Shown piece after piece: positions 23,899 to 36,198 of a stretch of DNA of 64,000 nucleotides. Under the pieces are notes generated by a model. It worked only from the letters and a program-made list of their open reading frames with translations, was not told the origin of the DNA and did no database searches. Each line of letters begins with the position of its first letter. Positions within the stretch are counted from its first letter, which is position 1. The DNA comes from Cryptomeria japonica (Eukaryota > Streptophyta > Pinopsida > Cupressales > Cupressaceae), in assembly GCF_030272615.1 (NCBI RefSeq), contig NC_081406.1, forward strand, positions 394,964,439 through 395,028,438, in the 5' to 3' direction. Both the position numbers and the translations under genes were made by a program.

Positions 23899-24239
23899 AA
23901 CACTAGATGTGAAAATCATCCAAGTGCCAAGAAAATGCAAAACAAGTCTCCCCCAATGGAAGACCACCAACAATCTCCCATTAAATGATATAGCAATAAA
24001 GCTCTGAACCAAAACTGAAACAAAAGGACCAAATACCACCAAACTCCCCCTAAGGAGTGAAATTAATGGTTTTTCACATATATTACTCCCCCTTTGATAG
24101 CAATGCCAAAGAATAAATAACTCTAAAAATCAAGGCTGACTACTCTCCTGAGTAGTAGCACTGATTCATCAATCTAGAGGAAAAGGTCGCTCTGATAATG
24201 CATATCAGACTAATGCATAATTGCATCAATTAAGTCTCT
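23899..24239 (-). other. 3' untranslated region of element B
   Basis: Non-coding, with pyrimidine-rich stretches (CTCCCCCTAAGGAG, TACTCCCCCTTTGATAG) typical of the region between RNase H and the polypurine tract in these copia elements. The same phrases occur in the matching places of C1 (30394-30721), C2 (32070-32290) and D (37700-37940). Confidence 0.65.
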
Positions 24240-27200
24240 ATAGGAGGGGTAGAAACCCCCAATCTATCTCTCAAATACTGAAATGATTCCCGAGACAAAG
24301 TTTTAGTGAATATGTCTGTTATCTACTCTTTAGTGTTCACATAAACCAATCTGGCTTCTTTTGCTTCCACCTTTTCCTTCAAAAAGTTATACTTGATTGA
24401 TATGTGCTTAGTCTTGGAGTGAAATACCAGATTCTTTGATATGTCAATAGTTGTAGAGTTATCACAATGGATAACTACTATATCATTACAACTCACTTGT
24501 ATATCCTTCAACATTTGCTTCATCCATACAACTTGAGTACAATTGGTTATGGCTGCAACATATTCAACTTCAGCAGTAGATAAAGAAATGCATGACTACT
24601 TCTTATTGATCGATGAAACCAACTTCTTCCCAAGGAAGAATGCTCCACTAGATGTGATCTTTTGGTCATCAACATCACCAACCCATTCTGCATCTGTATA
24701 TGCACATAAAGTAAAGTAATCATCTTTAGGGTGCCATAAACCATATTCAGTTGTTCCTTGCAAATACCAGAATATCCTTGTTATTGCACTTTCATGATTT
24801 TCTCTTGGATTACTTTGAAATCTTGATACAATACTGACTGCATTCATTATATCTGGTCTATTCTGAGTTAAATATAGCAAACCAATAATCATGGATTTAT
24901 ATCTTGTAGAATTTACTAAAGGGGAACATCCTTAATTGACAATTTTTCACTTGTAACCATAGGAGTATTAACCGGTTTAGAATTTTCCATAGAAAATTTC
25001 TTCAACAATTCCCTTAGATACTTAGTTTGACAGATAAAGATACCTTTGTCAGTCTGAGTAATCTACAAACCTAGAAAAAATATTATTTCTCGAATCATAG
25101 ACATTTCAAATTCACTCTGCATATTATCAAATAATTCCATGCACAATTTTTCTTTACCTCCAAAAATGATATCATCAACAAATACTTCAATAATTAGAAT
25201 ATCATCATTAGTGATCCTATAATATAGGTTACTATCAGCATTACCTTTTATAAAATAAAGCTTCAAAAGTACTTATCCAACCTTGCATACCAAGCTCTAG
25301 GAGCCTGTTTTAGTCCATATAGGGATTTCCTTAATCTACAAACCATTATTTTGTCATTTGTTAGTAAAAATCCATCTGGTTACTCAATAAAGGATTCTTC
25401 TTTAATTTATCCATTCATAAATGCACACTTAACATCCATCTGATAGTATAGGATAGATAAGAAAGAAATAGTCTAACTACTTCAATTCTAGCCACTAGTG
25501 CAAAAGTTTCACCATAATCAATTCCTTCCTTCTGAGAATATCCTTTGCAGACCAATCTAGCCTTGTTTCTTACAAATTGTCCATCCTCATTCATTTTGTT
25601 TCTAAAAACCCATTTAGTTCTAATAACATTCTTATTTTTAGGTCGGGGAACTAAAGTCCAAGTATTGTTCTTTTCTATCCGATCTAATTCATCTTCCATA
25701 ACTTTCATCCAACATTCATCTTTACAAGCTTCAATTATTGATGCCGGTTCAATCTGAGAAATGAAACATACCTCTTGATTTGCCAATCTTCTCCTTGTCA
25801 TAACTCCCATGTTTTTGTCTCCAATGATCTAATTTTCAAAATGATTTAGCCTTATATACCTTGGTGTTTTCTGATTTTTAGGTTCTTTGTGTTTCTCTTC
25901 AGTTACAATTGAGTTTTTTGATAATGTCGGGGTAACCGGTTCAATATTTTATTCTGGTATAGGCACTACTGGTTTAGTTATAATCATTTCCATTATCAGT
26001 TCACTGTCATAAGATTTAGCTTGGTCTTTGTACTACTCATCCACTTTCACATCAACACTCTCCACAATTCTCTGTAATTTTTTTTATAACATCTATATGC
26101 TTTTCTTTTAGTTGAATAGCCAAGAAATATTCCTTCATCACATCTAGGGTCAAACTTTCCAATGGAATCATCTCTTTTGATATAGCACTTCCAAAGACTC
26201 CAATATTTAAGAGTAGGAGAATGACCAAACCATAATTCATAAGGTGTTTTATCAGTATCTCCTTTGATATGAAATTTGTTGAATGTATAAACTGATGTAC
26301 TTACTGCTTCTCTCCAGTAGATATGAGACAAATTAGCTTTCATCAGCATGCTTCTAGCTGCATCCAAAATGGTTTTGTTCTTTCTTTCCACAATGCCATT
26401 CTATTGAGGTGTCCAGGGTACAAATAAATGTCTCCTAATGCCATTTTTCTCACAATAGCTGTTGAACTCACCGGATGTGAATTCACCACCTTGATCCGAT
26501 CTCAGACACTTGATTTTCATTCTTCTCTCTATCTCAACCATAATTTTAAAGATCATGAATTTCTCAAAGGCTTCAGATTTCTCCCTTAGAAAAGCAACCC
26601 ACATCATTCTAGAATAGTCATCAATGATTAATATAAAATATCTATCACCTTGAAAGCTTCTTGTATTAGCAGGGCCACATAGGTCAGTATGATTCAAATA
26701 AAGAACATCATTAGATTTATCAGGTATGCTCTTAAAACAATTTATGATTTTCTTACCCATTTGACATTCTTTACATACCGGATTATGAGGATTCATATTC
26801 TTAGGTAGATCTCTAACTACCTTAGTTGAACTGATCTTTATAATGCAATCAAAATTTACATGACACAACCTCTTATGCCATAGCCAACTTTCATCAATAT
26901 GTGAAATCAAACATGTCTTTTCACTGGAGTTCAAATGAAAGATGTTACCTTTTATCTGTGTATCGGTTGCAATCTTCAAACCTGATTTGATAATGATTTT
27001 GCACTTTCCATCCTTGAATTGTAATTGAAATCCTCTATCTACCAACTATCCTGCACTCAAAATATTATGCTTTAGAACTTCAACATAATAGACATTATCA
27101 ATGTTATGTTTACCATCCAATGAAATGGTTCCTCTTCCTTTGATCATGCATGCCTTGTTATTACCAAATCTGACTTGACCACCATCAAATTCTTGCAGGG

Positions 27201-28417
27201 TTATAAAATTTCCTTTGTCACCTATCTTATGATGAGAATATCCACTATCTATTACCCATTCATCTGTGTCTTCAACTTTTGTTGCAAGGGCCTTTTCCTC
27301 ATTCTTGATAACTAGTTCCAGATCATCTTCCTTCATAGCATAAAATACCCAGTCTTTTCCATTGTCAGATCCACTAGCTGAATCTCCTGTCGGTTCTTCT
27401 TCTGAGTCATCAGTTACTCCTTCCTCATCAACATAGTAGCATTATTTGTTTTTGTATTTCCTATATTTATGCTTGATCTGATATGCAAGGTTAGGCTTAA
27501 AAGATCTTCTTTCTCTTTCTTCCAATTTTGATTTCCTTTCAGGACATCTAGATGCAAAATGACCTATCTTATTACATACAAAACATTTGAAAGGAGATTT
27601 TCCTTCATACTTACTTCCTGACAGACCTCTAGGTATCCTTCTAGCAAATAGGGCTTCAACTTGCTCAAGCTCTTCATCTTATTTCCTGATCTCTTCCAAT
27701 TCCTTTGCATACAAAACTTTTCAATCTTTCTTGCCGATAGATGATGTAGATGCCTTAAATGCAGTATCAACCTTTATAGCTCAAAGAGGATGAAATTCTT
27801 CAAGCTCAAAAGGAGATATCTTCCCAACAAGAGTATCTTTATTGACAGAAGAATCAGACATGGTTCTTAGCTCATTAATTGTGGTTACCTTCATCTTATA
27901 TGCTAGTGGCAAAAACCTTAACACTTTTGAAACAATCTCTTCCTCACTTAGAGATCCACCACAATACTGAATTCCCAATACAATTTCATTAACCCTTTCC
28001 ATGAATGCAGAAATTATTTCATCTTCTTCCATCTTAAATATTTCATATCTTACCCGGTAACATTCAAGTTTTACAATTTTAGTAGTAAGATCACCTTCAT
28101 TCAGAGTCTCCAAGTTGTCCCATATAGCTTTTGCCGATGATTTTTCTCTATAGTCCCATGATTTGCTGATCTGATAAGGTGCTTAAGAGGGCTTCTATAG
28201 CTCTACAATAATTCTCAATATTCTTATCCAAGTCTGTCAATGCATGAATTCCAGATGCCGTATTATGAGGAGTGTAACCATTCTGAGTTATTTTCCAAAT
28301 TTCCTTTCCAATGCATCTTAAATGAGTCTCCATTCGAATCTTCCATACTACATAGTTTGTTCCATCAAGCCTAGGGTTGTCCTTCTAGAAAACATGAGTT
28401 GAACTATTACTTTCCAT
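24240..28417 (-). pseudogene. Element B gag-pol polyprotein (broken)
   Basis: The start is ATG at 28417 (MESNSSTHVF, stop, then NPRLDGTNYVVWKIRME, a copia gag opening). An intact zinc knuckle CFVCNKIGHFASRCP lies near 27540-27585. The protease reads DSGYSHH, so the Cys usual at this point is replaced. Downstream are the pre-integrase domain WLWHKRLCHVNFD with CKECQMGK, integrase pieces (LNHTDLCGPANTRSF, SDQGGEFTSGEF, MERKNKTILDAARSM), reverse transcriptase pieces ([28 protein letters not shown] near 25180) and RNase H (YTDAEWVGDVDDQK, CDNSTTIDISKN). It is broken into more than ten frames by stops and indels. Several stops are TAG at conserved Gln (TPQQNG near 26401, AGQLV near 27048, KKQSCIS near 24599). 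Confidence 0.92.
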
Positions 28418-28460
28418 GGGATCTTCCTCAAGCATTTAAGCTTCTACAAAAAGAGGACCA

Positions 28461-28473
28461 GGCTCTGATACCA
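28461..28473 (-). other. Primer-binding site of element B
   Basis: Minus strand TGGTATCAGAGCC, a full match to the usual initiator-Met tRNA primer site, two bases from the LTR. Confidence 0.88.
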
Positions 28474-28475
28474 TT

Positions 28476-29682
28476 TTTTAGGATAACTAGTGAACAACTG
28501 AGAGGGAGGGGTGAATCAGTTGTTAACATATTACGTGAATTAAAGAACTTAAAACCTTATACTGGTATAACTGATTAAGCATTAAAGCATAAATGAAAAC
28601 TAGAGAATCAATACCATGCAACCATAACACATAACACCATGATTTATATATGGAAAACCTCAATGAGGAAAAACCATGGTGGGAAACCCTACCCACGGTC
28701 AACTGATACTTCTGTAGCAAGTATATGATTACAATAGTAGCCTACACATGCAGGAAGGCACACTACCTAGAGTACACTTCTCATCACAATGGAGTCTCAC
28801 TGAATACAAAGATATCAACCACCACAAGATGTTTGGACTACAATCCAGAGAGAAGAACTGCAGGTGATAGCATCAAACATGTCAGATTGTAGTTCCGGTT
28901 AAGCTCAATACCGGAGGTCTAAAACCTCTTACATAAACCTAACTCAATCACCTATGATCGACAAAATCCTCTACACAAATTATTATTACATTATTCGCTC
29001 CTTTCCCATATCCATATATCCACACATGATCTACAATAAGATCTTACATACATTTATACCAACCTGGGACCTAACCAATTAGGTCGGTCACACAAATGAT
29101 AATACAATAGATCCATTACATAATCTTGAAATAAAATTATAACACATGTCATCCTAAGGCCAAATAAATAACACCCAATCAATGAAACATGTCGGAAGTG
29201 CAAAAGAGGATCCACCAATACGTTTCATGCAAACCGATCCATAACCTAGATAGAATCAGACCTAAATTAGATCCACACATGCCAAAGAAATGACACCAGT
29301 CAGTAAAGGCATGAACATGATCACCATCAGCATCATGAACCCCTTCTAGAAGTTGCACCAACACCACTTATGCATTACATCAAATATCTTCAATAAAGCT
29401 CTATCGGTGAAACCCTTACGGACTAGTAAACCAAGCTTACTAGAACATAAGATAGCATCCGATCATCAAGTCAATACCAGTTGACTGAAACATACTTCAA
29501 AAGAATATGGACCATCCATACAAACATATTCCATCCACCAGATCATACTAGTGGCAATCAACTGATTATCTTCTGAATCCAATCCTCCTACCAAAAGTCG
29601 GTAAACAACCAAAACAACAAGTGTTGACATCAATGACAAAAAATCAATGCAACACATAATCAATTCCATCATATGGCCAATA
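28476..29682 (-). repeat. 5' LTR of element B
   Basis: 1,207 bp, equal to the 3' LTR after removing its insertion. The end next to the primer site has decayed from the expected TGTTAGGATAAC to TTTTAGGATAAC, and the outer end reads CCAATA instead of CCAACA. The conserved GAGAGGGAGGGGTGAATCAG block is at 28499-28518. The intact sequence GATAATACAATAGATCC near 29097-29113 is the empty site for the inverted-repeat element in the other LTR. Confidence 0.9.
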
Positions 29683-30393
29683 AAAACAATGTCAAATAAG
29701 ACATAGTATGGACCTAAATCAACTCCTTGAACATGAAGCACCTCCAAGAATTAAGCCTCAAACATCCACAACACGCTGCAACCATCATGAATGTCTCATA
29801 GCATGAAGACACCATCGGATCAAGAGAATGATCAATAATGTACATAATGATTAATGTGGACCATCAACATGGATAGAACACTATCTAGAAACATCCACAA
29901 GCAATGTGAATCACCTCAACAACAACAAAATCACCACTTACTAGAATCTTCATCATCAATATATCAAACATCGAGAACAGCAACTATACTGACAGCCAAA
30001 CTAAAAGATTCACTTGCAGACCTCCAAATCACAAACCATCTGAATTGAGGACACATATGAACATCCTAAACACTACTAAATCCACAAAATAATATATTGA
30101 AATTTTGAAGCAATGCGGAGCAAAATCCAAATCACTGATCAACACAACCAACTAAAAAACCAACCTCAATACTAGATCTTACAACTCATCAAATCACAAT
30201 GTGGACCTCTAAAACTTCTATTGAATCAACTAGAGATACTTATCTAAGAACCCTTTAATCTACAACAACATATCTGCAACACACTAGCCAAACCAACTAA
30301 TCTAATCTGACTACAACACTGGAACACACAGAAGAATATGTTGACATTAATGACAACACATCATTCCAACAAACTTCTCAACAATATCCAACA
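29683..30393 (-). repeat. LTR of copia element C1, second part
   Basis: Resumes the C1 LTR after the insertion of B, beginning with the duplicated AAAAC. It aligns with 31325-32069 of C2 (for example ACATAGTATGGACC against ATATAGTCTGGACC). It ends ATATCCAACA, followed by the polypurine complement ATCTCCCCCTTTCGCATTG. Confidence 0.8.
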
Positions 30394-30721
30394 ATCTCCC
30401 CCTTTCGCATTGATGGCAACATATGAATGTGAAGAATAATCAACACAAAGAAAGAAATCAACAACCAACAATCTCTTCATAATTCTCAACAATCTCCCTA
30501 AGATCATGCACATGATATAGTAGTTTATGCTCCTCTCCCCCTTAGGTTATTACATAGTTTTTCACATGACTCTCTCTCCCTTTGACATCAATTCAAAAGG
30601 AACATATGCAAATCATAATCTCTCCCTTTTTGACAAAATCAGAAATCTGAACACCTGAACCACAACACTGACTACTCCTCCTAAGCACCAGCCTCACTCA
30701 TCAATCTAGATCACAAGATAT
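30394..30721 (-). other. 3' internal fragment of element C1
   Basis: Polypurine-tract complement and 3' UTR of a minus-strand copia element (CTCTCCCCCTTAGG, TCTCTCCCTTTGACATC). It is cut after 328 bp by the C2 LTR. No coding sequence remains, so C1 has lost its body either by C2 insertion or by recombination. Confidence 0.65.
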
Positions 30722-32069
30722 TGTTGGCAACAATGCAAAAAACTAAGAGTGGGGTGAATAAGCTTGCACCAAATCTTACTGCGACTTAAACCACAAAATA
30801 GATCTGATAATTAATAGTTAAAGAATGAAACAACACCACATCAATAACACACATATCACCAAGATTCTTGATGTAGAAAACCCAGTTAAGGGAAAAACCA
30901 TGGTGGGAACCTACCTTGCTAGGAGTAAATGTGAATATTAAAATGGGAATGAATATTAATTTAGGCACAATTTCTAGAGCTAACCACTCAAAATAAGAAA
31001 CCTCGAAAGGCTACAACCTTAAGGTAAGGCTCACTACCTTATAGGAAGTCTCACCGACTTATAAAAATATTCTTGAGTACAGTTCTGGTTAAGTACACAG
31101 TCTGATCTCCAACACTACTCTTCTCTTTCACATTTTTGAAAGATCAAATCACTTGTTCACACATCCAACTCAATTATTCACTCATAGAAACTCGTAGACA
31201 TACATCTTACATGATTATTACCTATATTTATACAAGACATCAAACTCTATTTCAAGGTTGGCTAAGCCCTCAATGCAAATTACAAAATAATATCCTCACA
31301 CACTACAACAGTACATGCAAACCAAAACAATGTTGGCTAAGATATAGTCTGGACCCAAATAAATACTGCAAATATGCGACACCTCCAAAAATTATGCCTC
31401 GATCATCCGGAACACACTACAATCATCAAGTTTCACATAACATGAAGAACGTCACCAGACAAGGAAAATATTGAATAACACACACAATAATCAATGTGGA
31501 CCACCAATATACATAGAACACGATCTAGAGACATTGACAAGAAATGTGAATTGCATCACAACAACTGTAACACCTTAGATTACTAGAATAATCATAATTT
31601 CTCTAAGGGAGCACAAGAACATCAACATAATTGACTATCAAACTGAAAGATTTTCTTCCAGACCTCTGAATCATGAACTACTCAAACTGAGGATACACAT
31701 CAAAGTCCAGAACATAGCCTACACATCTGCAACCAAAGATATAACAATTTCAAAGAAATATAGAGCACAAACCAAGATACCAAATAACACAAATAACTGC
31801 ATAACATCCTCAATACCAGATCTCATAACTTGATCAAATCATCATGCAAACCTATGCAAATGGGGGTGAACCATCTAGAGATAACATACCAGAAACCCTT
31901 TAAACCGCACCAGCACATCTGCAATACACGGGCTAAACCAACTCATCCAATCAAACTACAACATTGGAATACACAAAAAAAATTCCAACAATCTCTATAT
32001 CAACAATCTCCACACATGTTGGCATTGATGTCAACACATCAATGATAACTTATTAGCCAATATCCAACA
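30722..32069 (-). repeat. LTR of copia element C2, same family as C1
   Basis: 1,348 bp, TGTTGGCAACAATGCAAA to ATATCCAACA, uninterrupted. The block AAGAGTGGGGTGAATAAG is at 30743-30760. The left flank (GATAT) and the C1 left flank (ATATT) differ. Both C LTRs carry polypurine complement on their right, so they are two 3' LTRs of separate copies, not the two LTRs of one element. Confidence 0.78.
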
Positions 32070-32289
32070 ATCTCCCCCTTTGTCATTGATGAAAACATAT
32101 GAATGTCAAAAACAATAAATGCAAAGAAAGAAATAAACTCTCAGCAATCGGGTTTGACAAACAAATTAAATCTCAAAATGCTCTACTTTCTTACAGAGTT
32201 TTTCACATGCTACTCTCCCCCTTTGACATCAATGATAAAGGCTCAAGAATCAGGCTTCTCTCCCTCTTTGAATTAGCTTCACAAAACTA
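32070..32289 (-). other. 3' internal fragment of element C2
   Basis: Polypurine complement ATCTCCCCCTTTGTCATTG, then 3' UTR phrases shared with C1 (GAATGTCAAAAACAATAAATGC...). It stops near 32290, where an unrelated repetitive segment begins. The rest of C2 is missing. Confidence 0.6.
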
Positions 32290-32715
32290 TCACTAGTACA
32301 TTTGAGGTCATTTTCCAATGAGCATTCATCAGAGTTCAGACAAAAAATGTCAAAATTCTAACAAAATAGGGAGAAAATCCATGTCGCTATTTTTTCGTCG
32401 GAAATTCTGACGATAGGCTGCACATTGGAGTTCCAACTTCTCCACATCAGAAATTTCTATGGAGTAGTGACATGTTTTTTCGATGAGAAGACATTGGAAT
32501 TCTGACATGTGTGTGATGATGAGACATAGGAAACGCTCCTCTTTTTTCAATAAGGAAACGTTTGAATTCCAACATGTGTGCGATGATGAGACGTAGGACA
32601 CACTCCTCTTTTTCTGATGAGGAGATGTTGGAATTTAGATGTGTGTGCAATGATGAGACATACGACACAATCCTCTTTTTTTAATGAGGAGATGTCAGGA
32701 TTTCGACAACTACAA
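32290..32715. repeat. Tandem-repeat segment, possibly a CACTA-type terminal fragment
   Basis: It opens at CACTAGTACATTTGAGG (32292). About 3.5 units of roughly 66 bp follow between 32480 and 32710; each contains a variant of GACATTGGAATTCTGACATG, GATGATGAGACATAGG and a CTCCTCTTTTTT tail. A further TTTCGTCGGAAATTCTGACG sits at 32392-32411. CACTA ends and GTCGGAAATTC-type subterminal repeats are usual in En/Spm-like transposons, but no second terminus or transposase is visible. The tandem repeat is certain; the CACTA label is a guess. Confidence 0.55.
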
Positions 32716-32799
32716 CCACTGACAAGGCTGCATCCTGTGAAGTTTTATTCGTCACAGCTATGTGTGTGTGTGAAAAAGTGGAATAAGTCTATAAGCTAT

Positions 32800-33895
32800 A
32801 AGACACAAAACTTCAATTAAGTCATTACATGTATGGTTAGATAGATATAAGCATGAATATTAAAACCATAACAAATTGACTAATTGCCTTCTAAAATATG
32901 TGAGTATAAGATTGCTCTCAAATTTGTATAAACAACACTAGTGACTAGACTACACCAAGACAAAGGATTTAATCTATATGAGCATGAGATTAATCTAAAA
33001 TGGATGCAATATGGATGAATAGTAAGCTATATGAATTCAAGCAATCATGAAATATGCAAAAAGAAATTAAACTAAGATGCAATAATCTCAAAAATAAAGC
33101 ACAATATCTTCAATGACTCTAGAGAAAAAACTGCATAATAACAATAAATCTCGAGGGTGTTTTGAATGAGAGTTGAAGGAATAATTTATAGAGAATCACA
33201 AGAGAGATCAAGAAAAATCACAATTTAGGATTAATTGAAATAATTGAGAAATCAGATTCAGTTAACCTTGAGATAGATTCCAATTATATTTTAAATTGAA
33301 ATGCATTTTGATTATAAGTTCAAGTTGCATTGGTGATAGATTTAATTAATTCCATGCACTTGAGATAAAAATAGGTAATTCCATGCGATTATTTGATTTA
33401 CTCAAGAAAAGAGTCTTTTCAATGCAACTGAACTTCTTTTTCTCAAAAGCTTTGAGTTCCAATTTTAGAGAATGATTAAATTCATTTTAATTGCTTTTCT
33501 GATTTCAAGTTATCTCAATTTAGAAGAAGAAATAATATCTCAATTTTGATTTCTCTCAATTCAATTCTTTTATTCTATTTTCAATTTAACTCTTGCTTTT
33601 GTAATAAATTAATTCCTCTTTTGCATGATTAAATAGAAAATTTATTAATTAATTAAATATGCTAGGATATTTAATAAATTAAATAGGATAATTGATCAAA
33701 ATGATTTTCTTGGAATGATTCAATTAATTAAATAAATATTTAATTAATATTGAGTTATTGATTTGCCATGTGACATTTGATGATTGAAGAATTAATTATG
33801 TACTCAAGATTGATTTAATTTCCTTTGGTTAGGACCTTGGTGATGTTGTTGAGATTAGGGGCCTATGGTTTAGGTGACCATTTTTAGGGTATTAC
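32800..33895 (-). repeat. Ty3/gypsy-type LTR (3' LTR of a minus-strand element)
   Basis: Read on the minus strand it begins TGTAATACCCTAAAAATGG at 33895. It holds AT hairpins (arms 33723-33733 and 33738-33748), then a TATA box (minus CTATAAATTA, about 33182-33191). The plus strand right of 33895 is TTTGCCCCTCTTTG, the complement of a polypurine tract, which fixes its identity as a 3' LTR. The left (U5) end is not defined; 32800 is approximate. Confidence 0.62.
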
Positions 33896-34937
33896 ATTTG
33901 CCCCTCTTTGAATTAATGTGCGAGCAACACGTTGGTTCAAAGAATAGTTGATGTCTAGGAGATACTAGTTTTGAACTTGATTGATCACAAACCAGATGAA
34001 AAGGGAGGTATTTAGCTTGATTTGAAGTGATGAAGCTAAATGGAGTTGATTAAAGAGATATCGATCCTGAACTTTATTGAACTAGGAACAATAGAGAGAA
34101 AAGATACCGAACTTGAACTTGATTGATCAAGAAGCGGATCTTACTGATCTAGAACTTGATTGAACTAGACACAGTGAGTGAAGATAAAATTGATCTTGAA
34201 CTTGATTGATCAAGACATGATGAGAGAAGATAAACTGTCCAGCTTTATTTGAAGTGATGAAATTGAACACCTTCTTAGATTGAGCATGTGATAAAAGGTA
34301 CTCTTTAAACTTTTGATTGAGTTTAAACAAATAATCAACTTGATGAAAAACAATGAAACTGATTAATGTTAACAGACTAATTCAGATGAAGACAAATATC
34401 AGCTTGATTTAAAGCGATAAAACTGATATGCCCCTAGCGATTGACGTGATTCAGATGATCGAGAGATCTCAACTTGATATGAAGCGATGAAGCTGAGATG
34501 CCCCTTAGCAATAAGAATTTGATTTTCTTTAGTTGAAAAAGTTTTTTTTGCTTGACTTTTGATGAAGATTTGAAAATTTTCTCAACTTCAAAGATGTGAG
34601 GTCATAAGGTCATGAGTATGCCCCCTCGAGAGCGAAATCAAAAGATAGTGAGGGTACATGATTATAGGAAATTGTTTAGTGATGATTTTTATTTGAGCAC
34701 AAAAAATGATTCAGAGCAATATTTGAAGATTTGGCGATGATTGATGTGAAATTGAGAGCAAATTGAAGAAAGAATGAGTTTTTGATGAAAGTGCTAAGTG
34801 GTTCAAATTTTGTGAAATTGACTAAGAGAACGATCTTAGATTTTGATTTCAATTCTAAAAATGGAATCAGGATGGGCAAATTAGCTAAGGGTACAATTTT
34901 CATGTCCATCGGAGCAAGTTGAAACATTAGGGTTTTG
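33896..34937 (-). other. 3' spacer of the gypsy element, with degenerate short repeats
   Basis: Starts with polypurine-tract complement. It then contains many near-copies of CTTGAACTTGATTGATCAAG and AGCTTGATTTGAAGYGATGAARCTGA (33970-34510). The phrase ATGCCCCTTAGC occurs twice and ATGCCCCCTCGAGAG once. No minus-strand coding sequence is visible. The spacer ends at the promoter of a gene on the opposite strand. Confidence 0.55.
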
Positions 34938-34939
34938 GC

Positions 34940-34946
34940 TATATAA
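34940..34946 (+). promoter_or_regulatory. TATA box of the antisense PMD gene
   Basis: GGCTATATAAGGGGTGG is a strong plant TATA box on the plus strand. It lies 75 bp before the first ATG of the PMD reading frame. It points away from the LTR, opposite to the retroelement. Confidence 0.6.
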
Positions 34947-35020
34947 GGGGTGGAAGTGTCATTTTCAATTCATTTTAACCCTCCAAGTTTGAAAATTCAA
35001 AAAGCCTTATGTGAAGAAAA

Positions 35021-36198
35021 ATGGTGGTTCCCACACTGGAGCATCGATTTGAGCACCAGAGATGACATAATCGACCTCGAAACTATGAACCAGTCGTAAG
35101 TGATCGATCTTAAGCCTCTTGATCATTTCATTGTTGAATTTTTTTGTTGATTTTTTGAATTTTTAGCCATGTAAAAGTTGTCCATTGTCGATTTGTCATG
35201 CAAGACAACATCCTGTGTCATACGACAAACTACTTGAAATTGTTTTGTCATTTCAGTCCATTAGTTTTGTCATTTCATACGTACCCTTGTATCGTACGAG
35301 CTTGTTCAAAAGAGACCATTTTGTCATTCGAGGGCTTGTTTTGTGTCGTATCAGAGTCTTTTGTCATCCTATACCCAATCCTGACTCGTACGAGTTTCTG
35401 CCTCTACTGTGTTATGTCATTTGAAAAATAGTGAGCATATTTGAGGGTGTAAACTTGAAAATTTGATTTTGCAATTGACTGTTTTGGATTTGCATGATGT
35501 TTTACTTGTCTTATAGCTTAATTTGAAATGTTGTCTGATGATCTATTGTTTGATTCTTGCAGGTTCAACTACCTCACATTCTTCTCAGATGTGTTTATCC
35601 ACCAACCATGACATTAGTGCATCAGTTATCTGATATAGACAGAGCACATATTGATTTGTGTGGATTGACTCACCTTTTATAGATGCCAGATATCCGTGTG
35701 AATCATGAGATGCTCACTGCACTTGTAGAGAGATTCCATTATGAGAATAACACATTTTATTTGCCATTTGGGAATATGACTATCACTCCCGAGGATGTAT
35801 ATAGGATTCTCTAGATTCCATTTGTTGGGGATAAGGTGGATTATGATTCAGCACAATGTCCTGACCTACTAGCTTTGAGGCTGGTATTTCATGATGCAGA
35901 CATTGTGACATGGTCTATCAGTTGGGATGACATGATGGCTAGGTACAGTGAGCAGTTTCCATTGGCATGCGTCCTAGTAGGGTTCAACGGTTGTATCCTT
36001 ATGCCAGATAGGAGACAGCAGGGTTTCTTATGTGGCTGGGGCAGGATGCTAGAGAGGCTTGCGGAGCACCCCTTGAAATTAGGATGGGGTTCTTGTATTC
36101 TAGCACACATGTATCATGAGATGCATGAGATTGTCTACTAGGAGGGGAAGAGCATAGTTGTAGGTGTTTTGTTATTACAGATATGGGCATGGGAGCAC
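35021..36198 (+). pseudogene. Plant mobile domain (MAIN-like) gene, two exons, antisense extra ORF of a gypsy element
   Basis: Exon 1 (35021-35095) is 25 codons from ATG and ends at a CAGTC/GTAAGT donor. A 467-bp intron (35096-35562) ends TTCTTGCAG. Exon 2 continues in the same phase with VQLPHILLRCVYPPT. Then come HIDLCGLTHLL, ALVERFHYENNTFYLPFG, MTITPEDVYRIL, IPFVGDKVDYD, LVGFNGCILMPD and LLLQIWAWEH, the order of conserved blocks in the plant mobile domain. In-frame stops (TGA 35063; TAG 35680, 35812, 36139) all fit a C-to-T change at Arg or Gln codons. The 3' end is cut by the LTR of element D. PMDs occur in host genes (MAIN/MAIL) and in transposons. The position beside a gypsy 3' LTR, in antisense, favours an element-borne copy. 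PMD identity is confident, splice sites moderately so. Confidence 0.78.
35096..35562 (+). other. Predicted intron of the PMD gene
   Basis: GTAAGT donor, TGCAG acceptor, T-rich throughout. Exon 2 reads from its first base in phase with exon 1, which would be unlikely by chance. Length 467 bp. Confidence 0.6.

Larger units (their letters stand above)
14303..29682 (-). mobile_element. Ty1/copia element B (host of nested element A)
   Basis: A complete copia element on the minus strand, flanked by the target-site duplication AAAAC (14298-14302 and 29683-29687). Both LTRs are 1,207 bp once the insertion in the left one is removed. The element is 15.4 kb as it stands but about 7.0 kb without element A and the terminal-inverted-repeat element. 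Its initiator-Met primer site is at 28461-28473 and its polypurine tract at 16596-16619, now adjoining A. The polyprotein is broken throughout, so it cannot move by itself. LTR ends have decayed from TG to TA or TT. Confidence 0.9.
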
